Below the pieces are notes generated by a model that worked only from the letters and a program-made list of their open reading frames with translations, had not been told where the DNA came from and searched no databases. The position numbers and the translations under genes are program-made. Positions 1-8,768 of a stretch of DNA of 64,000 nt are shown in pieces. Source of the DNA: Desulfopila aestuarii DSM 18488 (GTDB taxonomy: Bacteria > Desulfobacterota > Desulfobulbia > Desulfobulbales > Desulfocapsaceae); the NCBI RefSeq assembly GCF_900143695.1, contig NZ_FRFE01000019.1, positions 1 to 64,000 of the forward strand, written 5' to 3'. Position 1 is the stretch's first letter; every line of letters begins with the position of its first letter.

Positions 1-2
1 AT

Positions 3-266
3 CTGCAGCCGGACCACATTCACATGCTGATCTCAATACCACCGAAATATGCTGTGTCCCAGGTGGTTGGGTATATGAAAGGAAAGAGCGCAATCCACAT
101 TGCACGAAACTACCTTGGGCAGAAGAAGAACTAAAGTGGGATGCACTTTTGGGCACGAGGTTATTTTGTCTCAACTGTAGGCACCGACGAAGAGGTTGTT
201 CGGGCATATATCCGGGAACAAGAAAAAGAAGACCATCGTGTGGAACAGCTATCGCTCTTTAAATAA
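3..266 (+). pseudogene. tnpA: IS200/IS605 TnpA transposase fragment with in-frame stop
   Basis: Frame 3 reads through a D-H-I-H-M motif (the HUH histidine pair of Y1 transposases), then VGYMKGKSA, then stops at TAA 132-134. It resumes in the same frame with HFWARGYFVSTVG and a Y-I-R-E-Q-E segment, the region that normally carries the catalytic tyrosine, and ends at TAA 264-266. Both sides of the internal stop match the family in one frame, so this is a nonsense mutation, not a frameshift. The 5' part lies outside the window. Host machinery would make only a protein lacking the catalytic tyrosine. Confidence 0.8.
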
Positions 267-268
267 GC

Positions 269-286
269 GACCACCCAATGGTGGTC
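269..286 (+). repeat. Perfect hairpin after tnpA remnant
   Basis: Arms GACCACC (269-275) and GGTGGTC (280-286) flank a CAAT loop three bases after the transposase stop. A smaller CCGCT-TTG-AGCGG hairpin follows at 306-318. These belong to the 3' end of the IS200/IS605 element, as end structure or terminator; which of the two cannot be decided from the sequence. Confidence 0.55.
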
Positions 287-332
287 AGTAAATTTGTTTA
301 ACATACCGCTTTGAGCGGTCCAAAATCTAAAG

Positions 333-351
333 CCACCGGCTTTGCCGGTGG
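333..351 (+). repeat. IS200/IS605 right-end hairpin
   Basis: Eight-base-pair perfect stem CCACCGGC/GCCGGTGG with a TTT loop, preceded by AAAG. This is the typical form of the imperfect-palindrome end recognised as single-stranded DNA by TnpA of this family. It lies about 65 bases after the transposase stop, as expected for a right end. Confidence 0.6.
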
Positions 352-352
352 A

Positions 353-762
353 TACTTACTTTTAGATTATAATGCATATCATCGGAAGAGTCAGCGGTCC
401 CACCTGCAAAGAGCTGTTCTTTTGTCAGGCAAAAGAATATCCTACCAGCCGGCCAAGCCGTTGACTACGCCAAACTGTCACATTGTTTCAGGCTGTATAG
501 GGGGCCATAAACCATGATCCAGACTGTCAAGCATGGCCGCCCCGACGTGAACAGCTTAAAAAGGTTGAATAATCAATTGTGACCAAGTAAAAAAGAAAGA
601 GGCTTTCAATCCATTTGCCAACACTGCATCAAACACCACATCGTTTCCTCGTCTCCTTCGTAGTTGCAGAAAAACATGTGGCGTCTTGAAAAGATTATCA
701 ACCCTGACAGTCGATTTTCCTACCTTAGTGGGGCCGACCCAACACCACGAATTCGCAGCACC
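353..762. other. Non-coding stretch after the IS remnant
   Basis: I see no supportable gene here. An open frame at 311-517 runs through the IS end and resembles nothing I recognise. The segment carries the upstream region of the TPR-methyltransferase gene, but I could not pick a convincing -10/-35 pair. Confidence 0.4.
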
Positions 763-2064
763 ATGCATGACCTGAATACGATTTTCGCCGAAGCTGTCCG
801 TTGCCATCAACAGGGGCTGTTTTCTGAGGCCCAATCCAGATACCTCACGGTTCTTGAAGCCCTGCCTGACAATATCAATATCCTTGGCAACCTGGGCCTT
901 CTCTGTCGCGATATGGGGAATCTTGAGGAAGCTCTCCATTATTGCCTGCGTGCTGCCAAAGCCGCCCCAGATGACCCTGTCCAGCAAGTCAATCTGGGTG
1001 CCGTTTACGAAGCGATGGGCCGGCTCGACCAGGCCAGGAGCTGCTATGAAAAGGCTCTGGCCCAATGCCCGAACCATCCCAAGGCACTCAACAACCTCGG
1101 CAAGCTTCTCCATCTGCAGGGCGAGGCGGAAAAAGCGCAGACACTTATTGAACAGGCGGTGGCCATCGATCCAGGTTCATCCCTGGCGTTGAACAACCTG
1201 GGAGTCATCCTGAGTGCCCGTGGCAATACTCGTTCCGCTATTACTTATATCGAAAAGAGCCTTCAGCTCGACCCCGCCAATATCGAGACACTCTACAACC
1301 TGGCCGGCCTCTACAACTGCGAAGGACAATATGATTCGGCTGCCGAGTTACTGGAACGGCTGCTGGCGCTTGCCCCCAGCCACGGTCCGGCCAGCCACAT
1401 GCTGGCAGCATTAAGAGGCGAGGTGCCCCCGACAGCACCGCCCGATTATGTGGCTATGACCTTCGATCGTTATGCGGGCCGTTTTGATCGGCACATTCAG
1501 GAGGTACTCGGTTACACGGCCCCTCTTGCCCTGGCGGAGATGACATATGAACTGACCGATCAGCCCACATTCGATCATTGCCTTGATCTTGGCTGCGGCA
1601 CAGGCCTGTCCGGAGCCGCCTTCCAGCCACTGGCCGGACAGTTAACCGGTGTCGATATCTCACCGCTGATGCTATCTCAGGCTCAGGCAAAAAACATCTA
1701 CGCACGCCTTGAATGCGCTGAGATCCTCTCATTTCTCGACACCGAAAAACAGCAGTATGACCTGGTTGTCGCCGCCGATGTCTTTATCTATCTGGGCCAG
1801 CTTGAACCAGTCTTTCAGCGACTACAGCGCCTCGCCGTACCAGGGGCCCTCCTTGCCTGCTCCATCGAGCGAACTCAGCAAAACACCCCCTTTACGCTTC
1901 GGGTCTCCGGACGGTATGCCCATAACCCCGATTACCTTGTACAGGAAGCCCACAAAGCTGGCTTTGGGGTCAAGAGTCATCGCGAACACGATCTGCGCAA
2001 GGAAAACAATAACTGGATAGCCGGCGATCTCTTTATTTTTGAAAAAGAAAGCCATCACGCCTGA
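763..2064 (+). CDS. TPR-repeat protein fused to a SAM-dependent methyltransferase
   Basis: The N-terminal half (about residues 1-210 of 433) is a run of tetratricopeptide repeats, seen as repeated LNNLG-like and A-x-x-x-Y-E-K-A-L motifs. The C-terminal half is a class I methyltransferase: motif I LDLGCGTGLSG is at about residues 274-284, with an acidic VVAADVFIYLG strand further on. Proteins of this build use the TPRs as a protein-binding platform and the methyltransferase on a small molecule or protein; the substrate is unknown. The frame extends upstream to a TTG at 664, but the first ATG that starts the repeats cleanly is 763; no strong ribosome site marks either, so the start is uncertain. 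It stands alone, with a stem-loop behind it. Confidence 0.8.
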   Translation: MHDLNTIFAEAVRCHQQGLFSEAQSRYLTVLEALPDNINILGNLGLLCRDMGNLEEALHYCLRAAKAAPDDPVQQVNLGAVYEAMGRLDQARSCYEKALAQCPNHPKALNNLGKLLHLQGEAEKAQTLIEQAVAIDPGSSLALNNLGVILSARGNTRSAITYIEKSLQLDPANIETLYNLAGLYNCEGQYDSAAELLERLLALAPSHGPASHMLAALRGEVPPTAPPDYVAMTFDRYAGRFDRHIQEVLGYTAPLALAEMTYELTDQPTFDHCLDLGCGTGLSGAAFQPLAGQLTGVDISPLMLSQAQAKNIYARLECAEILSFLDTEKQQYDLVVAADVFIYLGQLEPVFQRLQRLAVPGALLACSIERTQQNTPFTLRVSGRYAHNPDYLVQEAHKAGFGVKSHREHDLRKENNNWIAGDLFIFEKESHHA

Positions 2065-2085
2065 CCCGACTCGTCACATTTGCAT

Positions 2086-2113
2086 CCGGGATATGGCACC
2101 GCACATGTCCCGG
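2086..2113 (+). terminator. Stem-loop after TPR-methyltransferase
   Basis: CCGGGATATG pairs with CATGTCCCGG (one G-U) around an 8-base loop, 22 bases after the stop codon. No T-run follows, so it may be a transcript-end stabiliser or a Rho-linked end and not an intrinsic terminator. Confidence 0.35.
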
Positions 2114-2175
2114 CTTGCCCCGCACTTCCACTCCCCATAGCGCTCTGTACCTTTTCCGCAATTACTGCCAACACT

Positions 2176-2205
2176 TTGTAGTTAACAGCAGAAATATGCT
2201 ATACT
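2176..2205 (+). promoter_or_regulatory. Candidate sigma-70 promoter for zinc-ribbon gene and glgP
   Basis: TTGTAG (2176-2181), an 18-base spacer and TATACT (2200-2205) form a reasonable housekeeping promoter 128 bases before the zinc-ribbon start. Assigned by eye. Confidence 0.4.
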
Positions 2206-2332
2206 AGCGTACCGTCAAAAACATATCGCTGATCTCTTCAACCGTTCGTATGTACATTCGAAACGCTCTCATCTCAGACGACAGAGCAAGCACTCGAACA
2301 TGTGCCTAACCTCAACCGGTGGAGAAGTAATA

Positions 2333-2536
2333 ATGCTAGGCAAGGTGATCAAGCTCGAGATACAGGAAACGTTCAGGTCCTGTCCCACCTGCGGATACAG
2401 GGATGGCTTTCACTCCTCCTTTCAAAAAGAGGGTGCGTTGATGAAGTGGCTCCTCAACTGCCCATCATGTCACGACACATTTGATATTGGGTTGACGGCA
2501 AACCAACAACTGGAATCCATAACCAAGAAGGGTTGA
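2333..2536 (+). CDS. Small zinc-ribbon protein, unknown function
   Basis: A 67-residue protein with two CxxC pairs, C-P-T-C near residue 17 and C-P-S-C near residue 43, spaced as in a rubredoxin/zinc-ribbon knuckle that binds one zinc. The start is ATG 2333, backed by GGAG eight bases upstream; the frame is open further back to 2300 but without a ribosome site. It precedes glycogen phosphorylase by about 90 bases and may share its transcript. I do not recognise the family. Role in nucleic-acid binding or as an assembly factor would be a guess. Confidence 0.65.
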   Translation: MLGKVIKLEIQETFRSCPTCGYRDGFHSSFQKEGALMKWLLNCPSCHDTFDIGLTANQQLESITKKG

Positions 2537-2626
2537 TCCAGACTCCCGGCCGAGTTGTTTTTTCTCTACCCATCGGTCCCCTCCCCCTTCTGCCCTGGCC
2601 CCGCCCAGAGTGTGACAGGAGCCTCA

Positions 2627-5101
2627 ATGACGCATATAAGCCATTATCCACCCGTGTGTAATGCCCTTGAAGCCGACAATGGTGCTTTACGGGATGCCAT
2701 TTTGTACCATTTGCAATATTCCTGCGGTTCTACCAAAAAAGAGGCCACTCAAGGCGAGTTGGCCCGTGCGGTGATGCTCGCTGTCAGGGATCTGCTGACA
2801 GAGCGTATGCTGGCAACGGAAAAACGATACCAGCAGCATAATGCCAAAAGGCTTTATTATCTCTCAATGGAGTTTCATCTCGGCAGAACCCTTGGCAATG
2901 TGCTTGCCAACCTCGGTCTTACCACTCTCCTGGCCAGGACCATGGAAGAACTCGGTGTCGATCTTGAAGAGATAAGGGAACAGGAATCGGACGGTGCCCT
3001 TGGCACCGGTGGTTTGGCCCGGCTTGCCGCCTGCTTTCTCGATTCTCTCGCTACCCTTGATATGCCTGGTTTTGGCTATGGACTCAAGTATCAGTTCGGC
3101 CTGTTTCGTCAGGAATTGGTCCAGGGGTACCAGAAGGAACTGCCAGGCCGTTGGGATACGGAGCACAACCCCTGGTTGATCTCACGTCCCGATGAGGTGT
3201 TCGCAATTCCGATGTACGGCAGAGTGGAACCATCCAGAGGACGTAACAATCGTTACGCACCGGTCTGGCAGGATCAGAAATTCGTATTAGGTATTCCACA
3301 CGATATGCCCATTGCCGGGGCCGGCGGCAAGACTGTCAACACCCTACGTCTTTTCTCGGCCAGGTCCGCAGATGCCTTTGATATTCAAATTTTCACCGCC
3401 AACGACTATTTTCAGGCAATCCGGCATCAGCTCTTTTCCGAATCAGTCTCCAAAATGCTCTACCCCAGTGACGTGGATGACCAGAGCCTTGAAATGCGGC
3501 TCAAGCAGGAATATTTCCTGGTCGCCTGCACCATCCAGGATATCATGAAAAAATATCTGAAAACGGGTGGTGAGATAAGCAATTTCGCACAAAACACTGC
3601 AATCCAGCTCAACGACACCAATCCCGCCCTTGCCATTGCCGAGCTGATGCGCTGCCTGGTAGACGAACATCAGCTGGACTGGGACAACAGCTGGGATATC
3701 ACCAGGGCGACCTGTGCCTACACCAGCCACACCCTCGTTCCCGAAGCTTATGAAAAATGGCCAGTACAGCTCTTTGAAAAGGTGCTGCCACGTCATCTCC
3801 AGATCATTTATGAGATCAACCACCGGTTCCTCCATGAAGTCCGGCTGCGGTACCCAGATGATGAAAACGCCCCAACCCGGATGTCGCTTATAGAGGAGAC
3901 CGGGGGCCGACAGCTCAACATGGCCCATCTGGCCATTATAGGCAGCCATTCAGTCAACGGCGTCGCAGGCCTGCATAGCCAGCTGTTGCGCGACAACGTC
4001 TTTCCCGATTTTGCCGACATGTTCCCCGAGCGGTTTTCCAACAAGACGAACGGCGTGACCCAACGGCGCTGGCTCTATAAAGCCAACCCGCCACTTGCTA
4101 ATCTCATCACCTCGGCCATTGGCAACGAGTGGATTATTCGAGCAGAAACGTTGAGCCGCCTTGATGAGTTCGCAGCAGACAGTCAGTTCCAGAAACAATT
4201 TGCAGAGACCCGAAACCACAACAAGCGTAGTCTTGCCGACCACATTATGCGAGTTACCGGATTAGTTATAAATCCGGATTCACTTTTTGATGTCCAGATT
4301 AAACGGGTCCATGAGTACAAACGGCAGCTCCTCCATCTCCTCTATATTATCCATTGCTACCGGGCAATCATCGAAGATGGCGAGCCCCCCCAGGTACCCC
4401 GCACCCATATTTTCGCTGGAAAGGCCGCACCCGGTGACCCTGCCGCCAAACTGATCATCAAACTGATTAATAATATCGGCCAAGTCATCAACCGCGACAC
4501 CCGGACTCGGGATATGCTGAAGGTGGTGATGCTGCCCGATTTCGGGGTGAGCCTGGCAGAAAAGATCATCCCGGCCGCGGATCTCAGTGAGCAGATTTCC
4601 ATGGCTGGCACAGAGGCATCAGGCACCGGCAACATGAAACTGGCCATGAACGGGGCACTCACCATCGGCACTCGCGACGGATCCAATATCGAGATCATGG
4701 AGGAAGTAGGAGCCGACAATTTTTTCACCTTTGGCCTCGATGCAGATACCATAGAGGAGCTGCGCACCGAAAACAGCTATAACGCATGGGATTATTATGC
4801 GGACAATCCATTGATCAGACGGGCTGTGGACTGTCTTGACAGCGACATGTTCTGCCAGGAGGAACCGGGACTCTTCAGGGATATTTTTGCCAGCTTAATG
4901 TATGAAGGCGATTATTTCTTTCATCTCGCCGACCTTGAGAGCTATATCGACACCCAGCAACAGGTGAACGAACTCTACACCCATCCTGCTTCCTGGCGGA
5001 AAAAAGCGATTCTTAATATCGCCAGATCCGGCAAATTTTCATCGGACCGGACTGTTATGGAATATGCCGAGACAATCTGGCAGCTGAAACCGGTCGTCTG
5101 A
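2627..5101 (+). CDS. glgP: Glycogen/alpha-glucan phosphorylase
   Basis: Releases glucose-1-phosphate from the non-reducing end of glycogen or maltodextrin using phosphate, with pyridoxal phosphate as cofactor, in the cytoplasm. The 824-residue length matches the family. The signature EASGTGNMK is intact and its lysine (about residue 671) is the cofactor-binding residue. The N-terminal YYLSMEFHLGR and the phosphate-loop region NKTNGVTQRRW are also present. ATG 2627 is chosen because AGGAG lies five bases upstream; the frame is open upstream to 2555 but that stretch is low-complexity and Pro-rich. The following FBPase gene would feed sugar phosphates in the opposite direction, suggesting a local carbohydrate-reserve cluster. 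Confidence 0.97.
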   Translation: MTHISHYPPVCNALEADNGALRDAILYHLQYSCGSTKKEATQGELARAVMLAVRDLLTERMLATEKRYQQHNAKRLYYLSMEFHLGRTLGNVLANLGLTTLLARTMEELGVDLEEIREQESDGALGTGGLARLAACFLDSLATLDMPGFGYGLKYQFGLFRQELVQGYQKELPGRWDTEHNPWLISRPDEVFAIPMYGRVEPSRGRNNRYAPVWQDQKFVLGIPHDMPIAGAGGKTVNTLRLFSARSADAFDIQIFTANDYFQAIRHQLFSESVSKMLYPSDVDDQSLEMRLKQEYFLVACTIQDIMKKYLKTGGEISNFAQNTAIQLNDTNPALAIAELMRCLVDEHQLDWDNSWDITRATCAYTSHTLVPEAYEKWPVQLFEKVLPRHLQIIYEINHRFLHEVRLRYPDDENAPTRMSLIEETGGRQLNMAHLAIIGSHSVNGVAGLHSQLLRDNVFPDFADMFPERFSNKTNGVTQRRWLYKANPPLANLITSAIGNEWIIRAETLSRLDEFAADSQFQKQFAETRNHNKRSLADHIMRVTGLVINPDSLFDVQIKRVHEYKRQLLHLLYIIHCYRAIIEDGEPPQVPRTHIFAGKAAPGDPAAKLIIKLINNIGQVINRDTRTRDMLKVVMLPDFGVSLAEKIIPAADLSEQISMAGTEASGTGNMKLAMNGALTIGTRDGSNIEIMEEVGADNFFTFGLDADTIEELRTENSYNAWDYYADNPLIRRAVDCLDSDMFCQEEPGLFRDIFASLMYEGDYFFHLADLESYIDTQQQVNELYTHPASWRKKAILNIARSGKFSSDRTVMEYAETIWQLKPVV

Positions 5102-5250
5102 ATCCAGACGAGTCCGGCCAAGTTGCCTCCGGCTGTCAGCCGTATTCCGTTGCGACAACCAAATCTTCGCAAATAATCAGTTTGCGCCGTTACTGTGCAG
5201 ATGCTACAATGCGCCAACGTTCTGAGATCATAAAAAAAGAGGTAACAGAC

Positions 5251-5313
5251 GTGACCGTTCGCCGGCAGCTGCCGGTCCCAGCGACTGTAAACCACGGAAC
5301 CCCGGAGTCATGA
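5251..5313 (+). other. Possible 20-codon leader ORF with internal palindrome, upstream of fbp
   Basis: GTG 5251 is preceded by AGAGGT and opens a 20-codon frame whose TGA (5311-5313) ends one base before the fbp ATG (TGAGATG). Inside it lies a perfect 14-base palindrome CCGGCAGCTGCCGG (5262-5275). The arrangement would allow translational coupling or an RNA hairpin controlling fbp, but there is no homology support. Confidence 0.25.
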
Positions 5314-5314
5314 G

Positions 5315-7186
5315 ATGCCCCGTACAACACATTCCGATACCGACCAGCCCGCACCAGCACTGTCTGTCCGGGTCGGCGAGATAGATAAGCTGGCCAACGA
5401 GCTTTTGCAAGTGGAAAGCCAGCTGGGAGCCAACATCCCGACAACACTCTGGATCAGCGATCTGCATGGTGAAGGAGACCGCTTCAAGTCGATTCTTCGT
5501 GGCCGGTTCGGCATGCTCTACCAGACCTGCCGTGAAGCACTCCCCAACACCTTTTCCTCGGAGAAGATCCAGTACCTGGTCCGCATTATCCGCCGTACCG
5601 AGTACTTCAAGGACAAAGACAACTACATGGATATCCAGGACGTCATCTTCTGCCTGACGGAAGTCCTGAAATATAAGATATCGAACCGGATGTACGATGT
5701 GCACGAAATTCTCAAACCGGAATTCCGCGATACCATCAGCAGGCTCCTTGCCGGCCTGCCGGTGCCGGACCCGATTTTCGAGGAAGAGATCATCTCCAGG
5801 CGCCTTATCGCCCATCTCTCCCTGGCTATCCGTGAAGTACTCCTCGACCGGATCCAGGTTGTCGGTGACATTTTTGACCGGGGACCGCAACCGGACAAAA
5901 TTATCCGCATTCTCTCGTCTCCCGCCTACAATAGGATCGTCGACTACGTCTACGGCAACCACGACATTCTCTGGATGGGAGCTGCCTCGGGCAACCGCTC
6001 ACTCATTGCCGAGGCTCTGCGCATAACCTGCCGCTACGATCATTTCGAGCTGATGGACAGACTGGGTTTTGACACCAGTCGCCTGGCCGAATTTGCTTCT
6101 GCGACCTACCCGGCTGAAACCGTTACCGGTAAATTCAAGGCGAAGACCGACCTTGGCCGGTCCATGGAGAAGGCGCTGGCGATCATCCAGTTCAAACTCG
6201 AAGAACGCACTATTCTCGAAAATACCGAATACGAGATGCAGTCGCGCATGTGGATGGACAAGCTTGCAGCCATGTTGAAAAGTGGCGAGACCGCAGGGCT
6301 GAACGACACATCTTTTCCAACCATTGATCTCAACGATCCATTGCAACTGAGCGCTGAAGAACAGACAATCATCGACGACCTCGCCAACCAGTTTGTTACC
6401 AACAGAAAGCTCAAACGACTACTGGCCTTCTTTTTTACCCGCGGCAACACCTACCATATCCACAGTAATACCCTGAACATCCACGCGCTGGTGCCCTCCA
6501 CCGCCGATGGCCACTTTGACGATTTCATGGGCAGGAAAGGCAAACTCCTGCTCGACTTCATCCAGGATATGATTCGTCGGGTGGGTTTCAACTACATCGA
6601 GGGGAAACCCCAGAAAAAGCAGGACCAGGATCTCTTTTTCTATCTCTGGTGCGGGCCAAAGTCGCCGTTTTTTGGCAAGCACGCGATGAAGACCTTCGAA
6701 CGCTACTTTCTGCTCGATAAGGAAAGCCATGTAGAACGATCGCTCTACTGGAAGGACAATATGCAGACCAAGGCTTTCAAGCAGAAGATGTTACAAGAGT
6801 TCGGGGTCAAACGGGTTGTCTACGGGCACACCCCCGTCAACTATATGAAAGGTGCGAAGATGGCCAGCGACGACGGCGTTGCCATCAATGTGGATGGCGG
6901 CTTTGCCGAGGCCTATTATAATCGCGGCCACTCTCTGGTGCACACCCCGCATCAGCTCTACGGCATCATCCTGCCAACCCCCGAAGAGATCAAAGAAGCG
7001 ATGAAGCGGCTGGAATCGGCCCCACTTGATATCGAGCTGATCGACGAGTTCAGCCATCCCATGAAGATTAAGGACACCATCGAGGGCAAGGAATTGATGG
7101 CACGAAGAAATGATATTCTTCAGCGCATCCACGAACTGGCGAAAGCCAGCGGTTATGATCCGAAATCCAAAAAGAAACTGGACTGA
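5315..7186 (+). CDS. fbp: Fructose-1,6-bisphosphatase, class III
   Basis: Hydrolyses fructose-1,6-bisphosphate to fructose-6-phosphate in gluconeogenesis. At 623 residues it has the length of the Firmicutes-type class III enzyme. This class uses a metallophosphoesterase-type active site, and its motifs are intact: [10 protein letters not shown] near residue 48, [11 protein letters not shown] near 185, and [10 protein letters not shown] near 212. Later motifs include VYGHTPVNY near 508 and a downstream DGGF. The ATG at 5315 has CGGAG at good distance. The stop is nine bases before the GlpX-like start, so the two are co-transcribed. With its neighbour apparently catalytically crippled, this is the likely functional FBPase of the locus. 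Confidence 0.95.
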   Translation: MPRTTHSDTDQPAPALSVRVGEIDKLANELLQVESQLGANIPTTLWISDLHGEGDRFKSILRGRFGMLYQTCREALPNTFSSEKIQYLVRIIRRTEYFKDKDNYMDIQDVIFCLTEVLKYKISNRMYDVHEILKPEFRDTISRLLAGLPVPDPIFEEEIISRRLIAHLSLAIREVLLDRIQVVGDIFDRGPQPDKIIRILSSPAYNRIVDYVYGNHDILWMGAASGNRSLIAEALRITCRYDHFELMDRLGFDTSRLAEFASATYPAETVTGKFKAKTDLGRSMEKALAIIQFKLEERTILENTEYEMQSRMWMDKLAAMLKSGETAGLNDTSFPTIDLNDPLQLSAEEQTIIDDLANQFVTNRKLKRLLAFFFTRGNTYHIHSNTLNIHALVPSTADGHFDDFMGRKGKLLLDFIQDMIRRVGFNYIEGKPQKKQDQDLFFYLWCGPKSPFFGKHAMKTFERYFLLDKESHVERSLYWKDNMQTKAFKQKMLQEFGVKRVVYGHTPVNYMKGAKMASDDGVAINVDGGFAEAYYNRGHSLVHTPHQLYGIILPTPEEIKEAMKRLESAPLDIELIDEFSHPMKIKDTIEGKELMARRNDILQRIHELAKASGYDPKSKKKLD

Positions 7187-7195
7187 GAAAGAGCT

Positions 7196-8143
7196 ATGAA
7201 CACCAACTACGGTATGGAAATTGTCCGGGCGACGGAAATTGCCGCACTGACCGCCGGCAGGATGCAGGGGCTCGGCGATCACGACGCCATTCTCAACACC
7301 ACCCGCTCTGCCATCATCAAGACGTTGAACCGTATCCACATCGACGGTGCCGTGGTTAACGACCGCTTTCACGACCGTGAAGATATCGTCAACCTGCCTG
7401 AACGGATCGGTCAGGGCGGAGAAAAGACCGATGTTATGGCCATCGCGCTCGAAGGCTACCATAACGCCGCCGATGGCCGGAACAACGTCACCTCCTTTGC
7501 GGCGATCGCCCGGGAAGGCTCGATTCAGTCAGTGCCCAATCTCTCGATGTACAAAATTGTTGTCGGACCCGAGGTGGGCAACGTCATCGACATTAACCAG
7601 CCCCCGCTGGTGAACGTCAAACGGACAGCACGGGCGCTCAGAAAGTACACGGAAAACGTTACCGTCTGCATCCTGAACCAGGCCCGCCATTACCAGCTGA
7701 TCCGGGAAGTTCGGAGCTGCGGTGCCCGAATCAAGCTGATCGACGAGGGTGAAATTTCGGGTTGCCTCGCCGCCATTACCGGCGAAAAGGCAGATATCTA
7801 TATGGGCTACGGATTTGCTCCGGAAGGAACCATGGTGGCGGCGGCGCTGAGCTGCCTTGGCGGCTACTTTGAGGGTAAGATCTTCTATGAAAATGACAGG
7901 GACAAGGCACTGGCCGCCGAGCACGGCATCAAGGACTTTGACAAGACCTTCAGAGCCCAGGACCTGATCCGCTCCAAAGAGGTCGCTTTTGCTGCAACCG
8001 GTGTCACCGACGGCGAGTTCCTCGAAGGCGTACGGTTCACCTCAAACGGTGCCGTCACCTCCTCTTTTGTCGCCCGGGCCGAGACGCATACCTATCGTCG
8101 CTTGGAAACCAGGCACTTCTTCGACTATAAGCCGGTTTTTTAA
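7196..8143 (+). CDS. GlpX-like (class II FBPase family) protein with degenerate active site
   Basis: The 315-residue sequence aligns end to end with GlpX: NIDG-like HIDGAVV near residue 48, YKIVVGPEVG near 119, APEG near 208, ATGVTDGEFLEGV near 267. From my memory of E. coli GlpX numbering, the residues at its active site are Lys29, Asp33, Glu57, Asp61, Asp85 and Glu88. At the matching places here I read His29, Leu33, Arg57, Arg61, Ile83 and Glu86, so only the last is kept. The DPIEGT motif has become IALEGY. Glu210 (APEG) and Arg164 remain. It therefore probably lacks normal FBPase activity and may be regulatory, or may bind or hydrolyse a different ligand. It follows class III fbp by nine bases. 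Automatic annotation would call it glpX. Confidence 0.8.
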   Translation: MNTNYGMEIVRATEIAALTAGRMQGLGDHDAILNTTRSAIIKTLNRIHIDGAVVNDRFHDREDIVNLPERIGQGGEKTDVMAIALEGYHNAADGRNNVTSFAAIAREGSIQSVPNLSMYKIVVGPEVGNVIDINQPPLVNVKRTARALRKYTENVTVCILNQARHYQLIREVRSCGARIKLIDEGEISGCLAAITGEKADIYMGYGFAPEGTMVAAALSCLGGYFEGKIFYENDRDKALAAEHGIKDFDKTFRAQDLIRSKEVAFAATGVTDGEFLEGVRFTSNGAVTSSFVARAETHTYRRLETRHFFDYKPVF

Positions 8144-8173
8144 TCCTCGTGCAATATGCTTTTTTCGGCCGAC

Positions 8174-8216
8174 AACAACGTCCGTCCTGGCATTATCGCC
8201 GAACGGACGTTGTTTT
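8174..8216 (+). terminator. Intrinsic terminator of the fbp operon
   Basis: Twelve-base-pair perfect stem AACAACGTCCGT/ACGGACGTTGTT with a 17-base loop, ending in TTTT on the + strand. It sits 31 bases past the GlpX-like stop and just before the end of the convergent hydrolase gene. Confidence 0.8.
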
Positions 8217-8733
8217 ACTGCTCCCCCAGCCATTTTTTGATATGGCGGGTCAGCTGCTTTACATCCTTATACTGATGGTTGTTCCCGGGAACCTCGACTA
8301 TGGTCGTCTGTGACGCCTTGCCGATTCGTTCACACAACATTCCACTAGTTCCGACCACATCATCTTTCTGCTGGATATAGAGGGCGGGTAGAGACAGCCC
8401 ATCGACAAGCTGGAAGAGATCGATGTTCTCTTCGATAAAGGACGTTACCGGGGTACCGATAAAAACAGCACGTTTCGGTGCGATCACCGACTTCTGGCAA
8501 GCCAGCAGACCAACAACCACCCCTACAGACTTCCCTATCAGCAAATCAACTTCTACCCCGCGTAATCGTTCGATTTCTGCTTCCATCATCATGCACTGTT
8601 CACCACCGGTGCCATCCCAGTGTCCATAGCGCTGAATGGTGACGCTGCTGTCCGGCAGAGCCAACTCCGAGATAAGGCTAGCCCCCCATTTCTCGGTTTT
8701 CTGATTGATACCAGGTAATAATAGAATATTCAT
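8215..8733 (-). CDS. Small alpha/beta hydrolase, RBBP9/YdeN-like
   Basis: A 172-residue protein starting MNILLLPG, typical of the first strand and oxyanion loop of compact alpha/beta hydrolases. The nucleophile elbow reads G-K-S-V-G near residue 87, an acidic residue follows in QKDDVVG near residue 143, and a candidate catalytic histidine lies in NNHQY near 157. All three triad members are thus present in order. The substrate is unknown. The start has AAGGAG seven bases upstream. It is convergent with the fbp operon and separated from the next - strand gene by about 35 bases. Confidence 0.7.
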   Translation of the reverse strand: MNILLLPGINQKTEKWGASLISELALPDSSVTIQRYGHWDGTGGEQCMMMEAEIERLRGVEVDLLIGKSVGVVVGLLACQKSVIAPKRAVFIGTPVTSFIEENIDLFQLVDGLSLPALYIQQKDDVVGTSGMLCERIGKASQTTIVEVPGNNHQYKDVKQLTRHIKKWLGEQ

Positions 8734-8768
8734 AACTCAACTCCTTTCCCGTTATACTGCATCTTCGT

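Larger units (their letters stand above)
1..352 (+). mobile_element. IS200/IS605-family element, 3' part, decayed
   Basis: The left edge of the window cuts this element. What remains is the C-terminal half of a TnpA-like transposase gene followed by three closely spaced hairpins. The last of these (333-351, arms CCACCGGC/GCCGGTGG with loop TTT) has the shape of the subterminal right-end hairpin that Y1 HUH transposases of this family bind. The transposase frame contains an in-frame TAA, so the copy is probably inactive. The exact right tip cannot be fixed without a second copy. Confidence 0.75.

Noticed and set aside
333-351. CRISPR-like or attC-like repeat
   Set aside because: It is a single hairpin with no spaced copies; the IS200/IS605 end explains it.
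311-517. Open frame of 68 codons after the IS end
   Set aside because: It starts inside the IS hairpin region, has no ribosome site and no recognisable motif.
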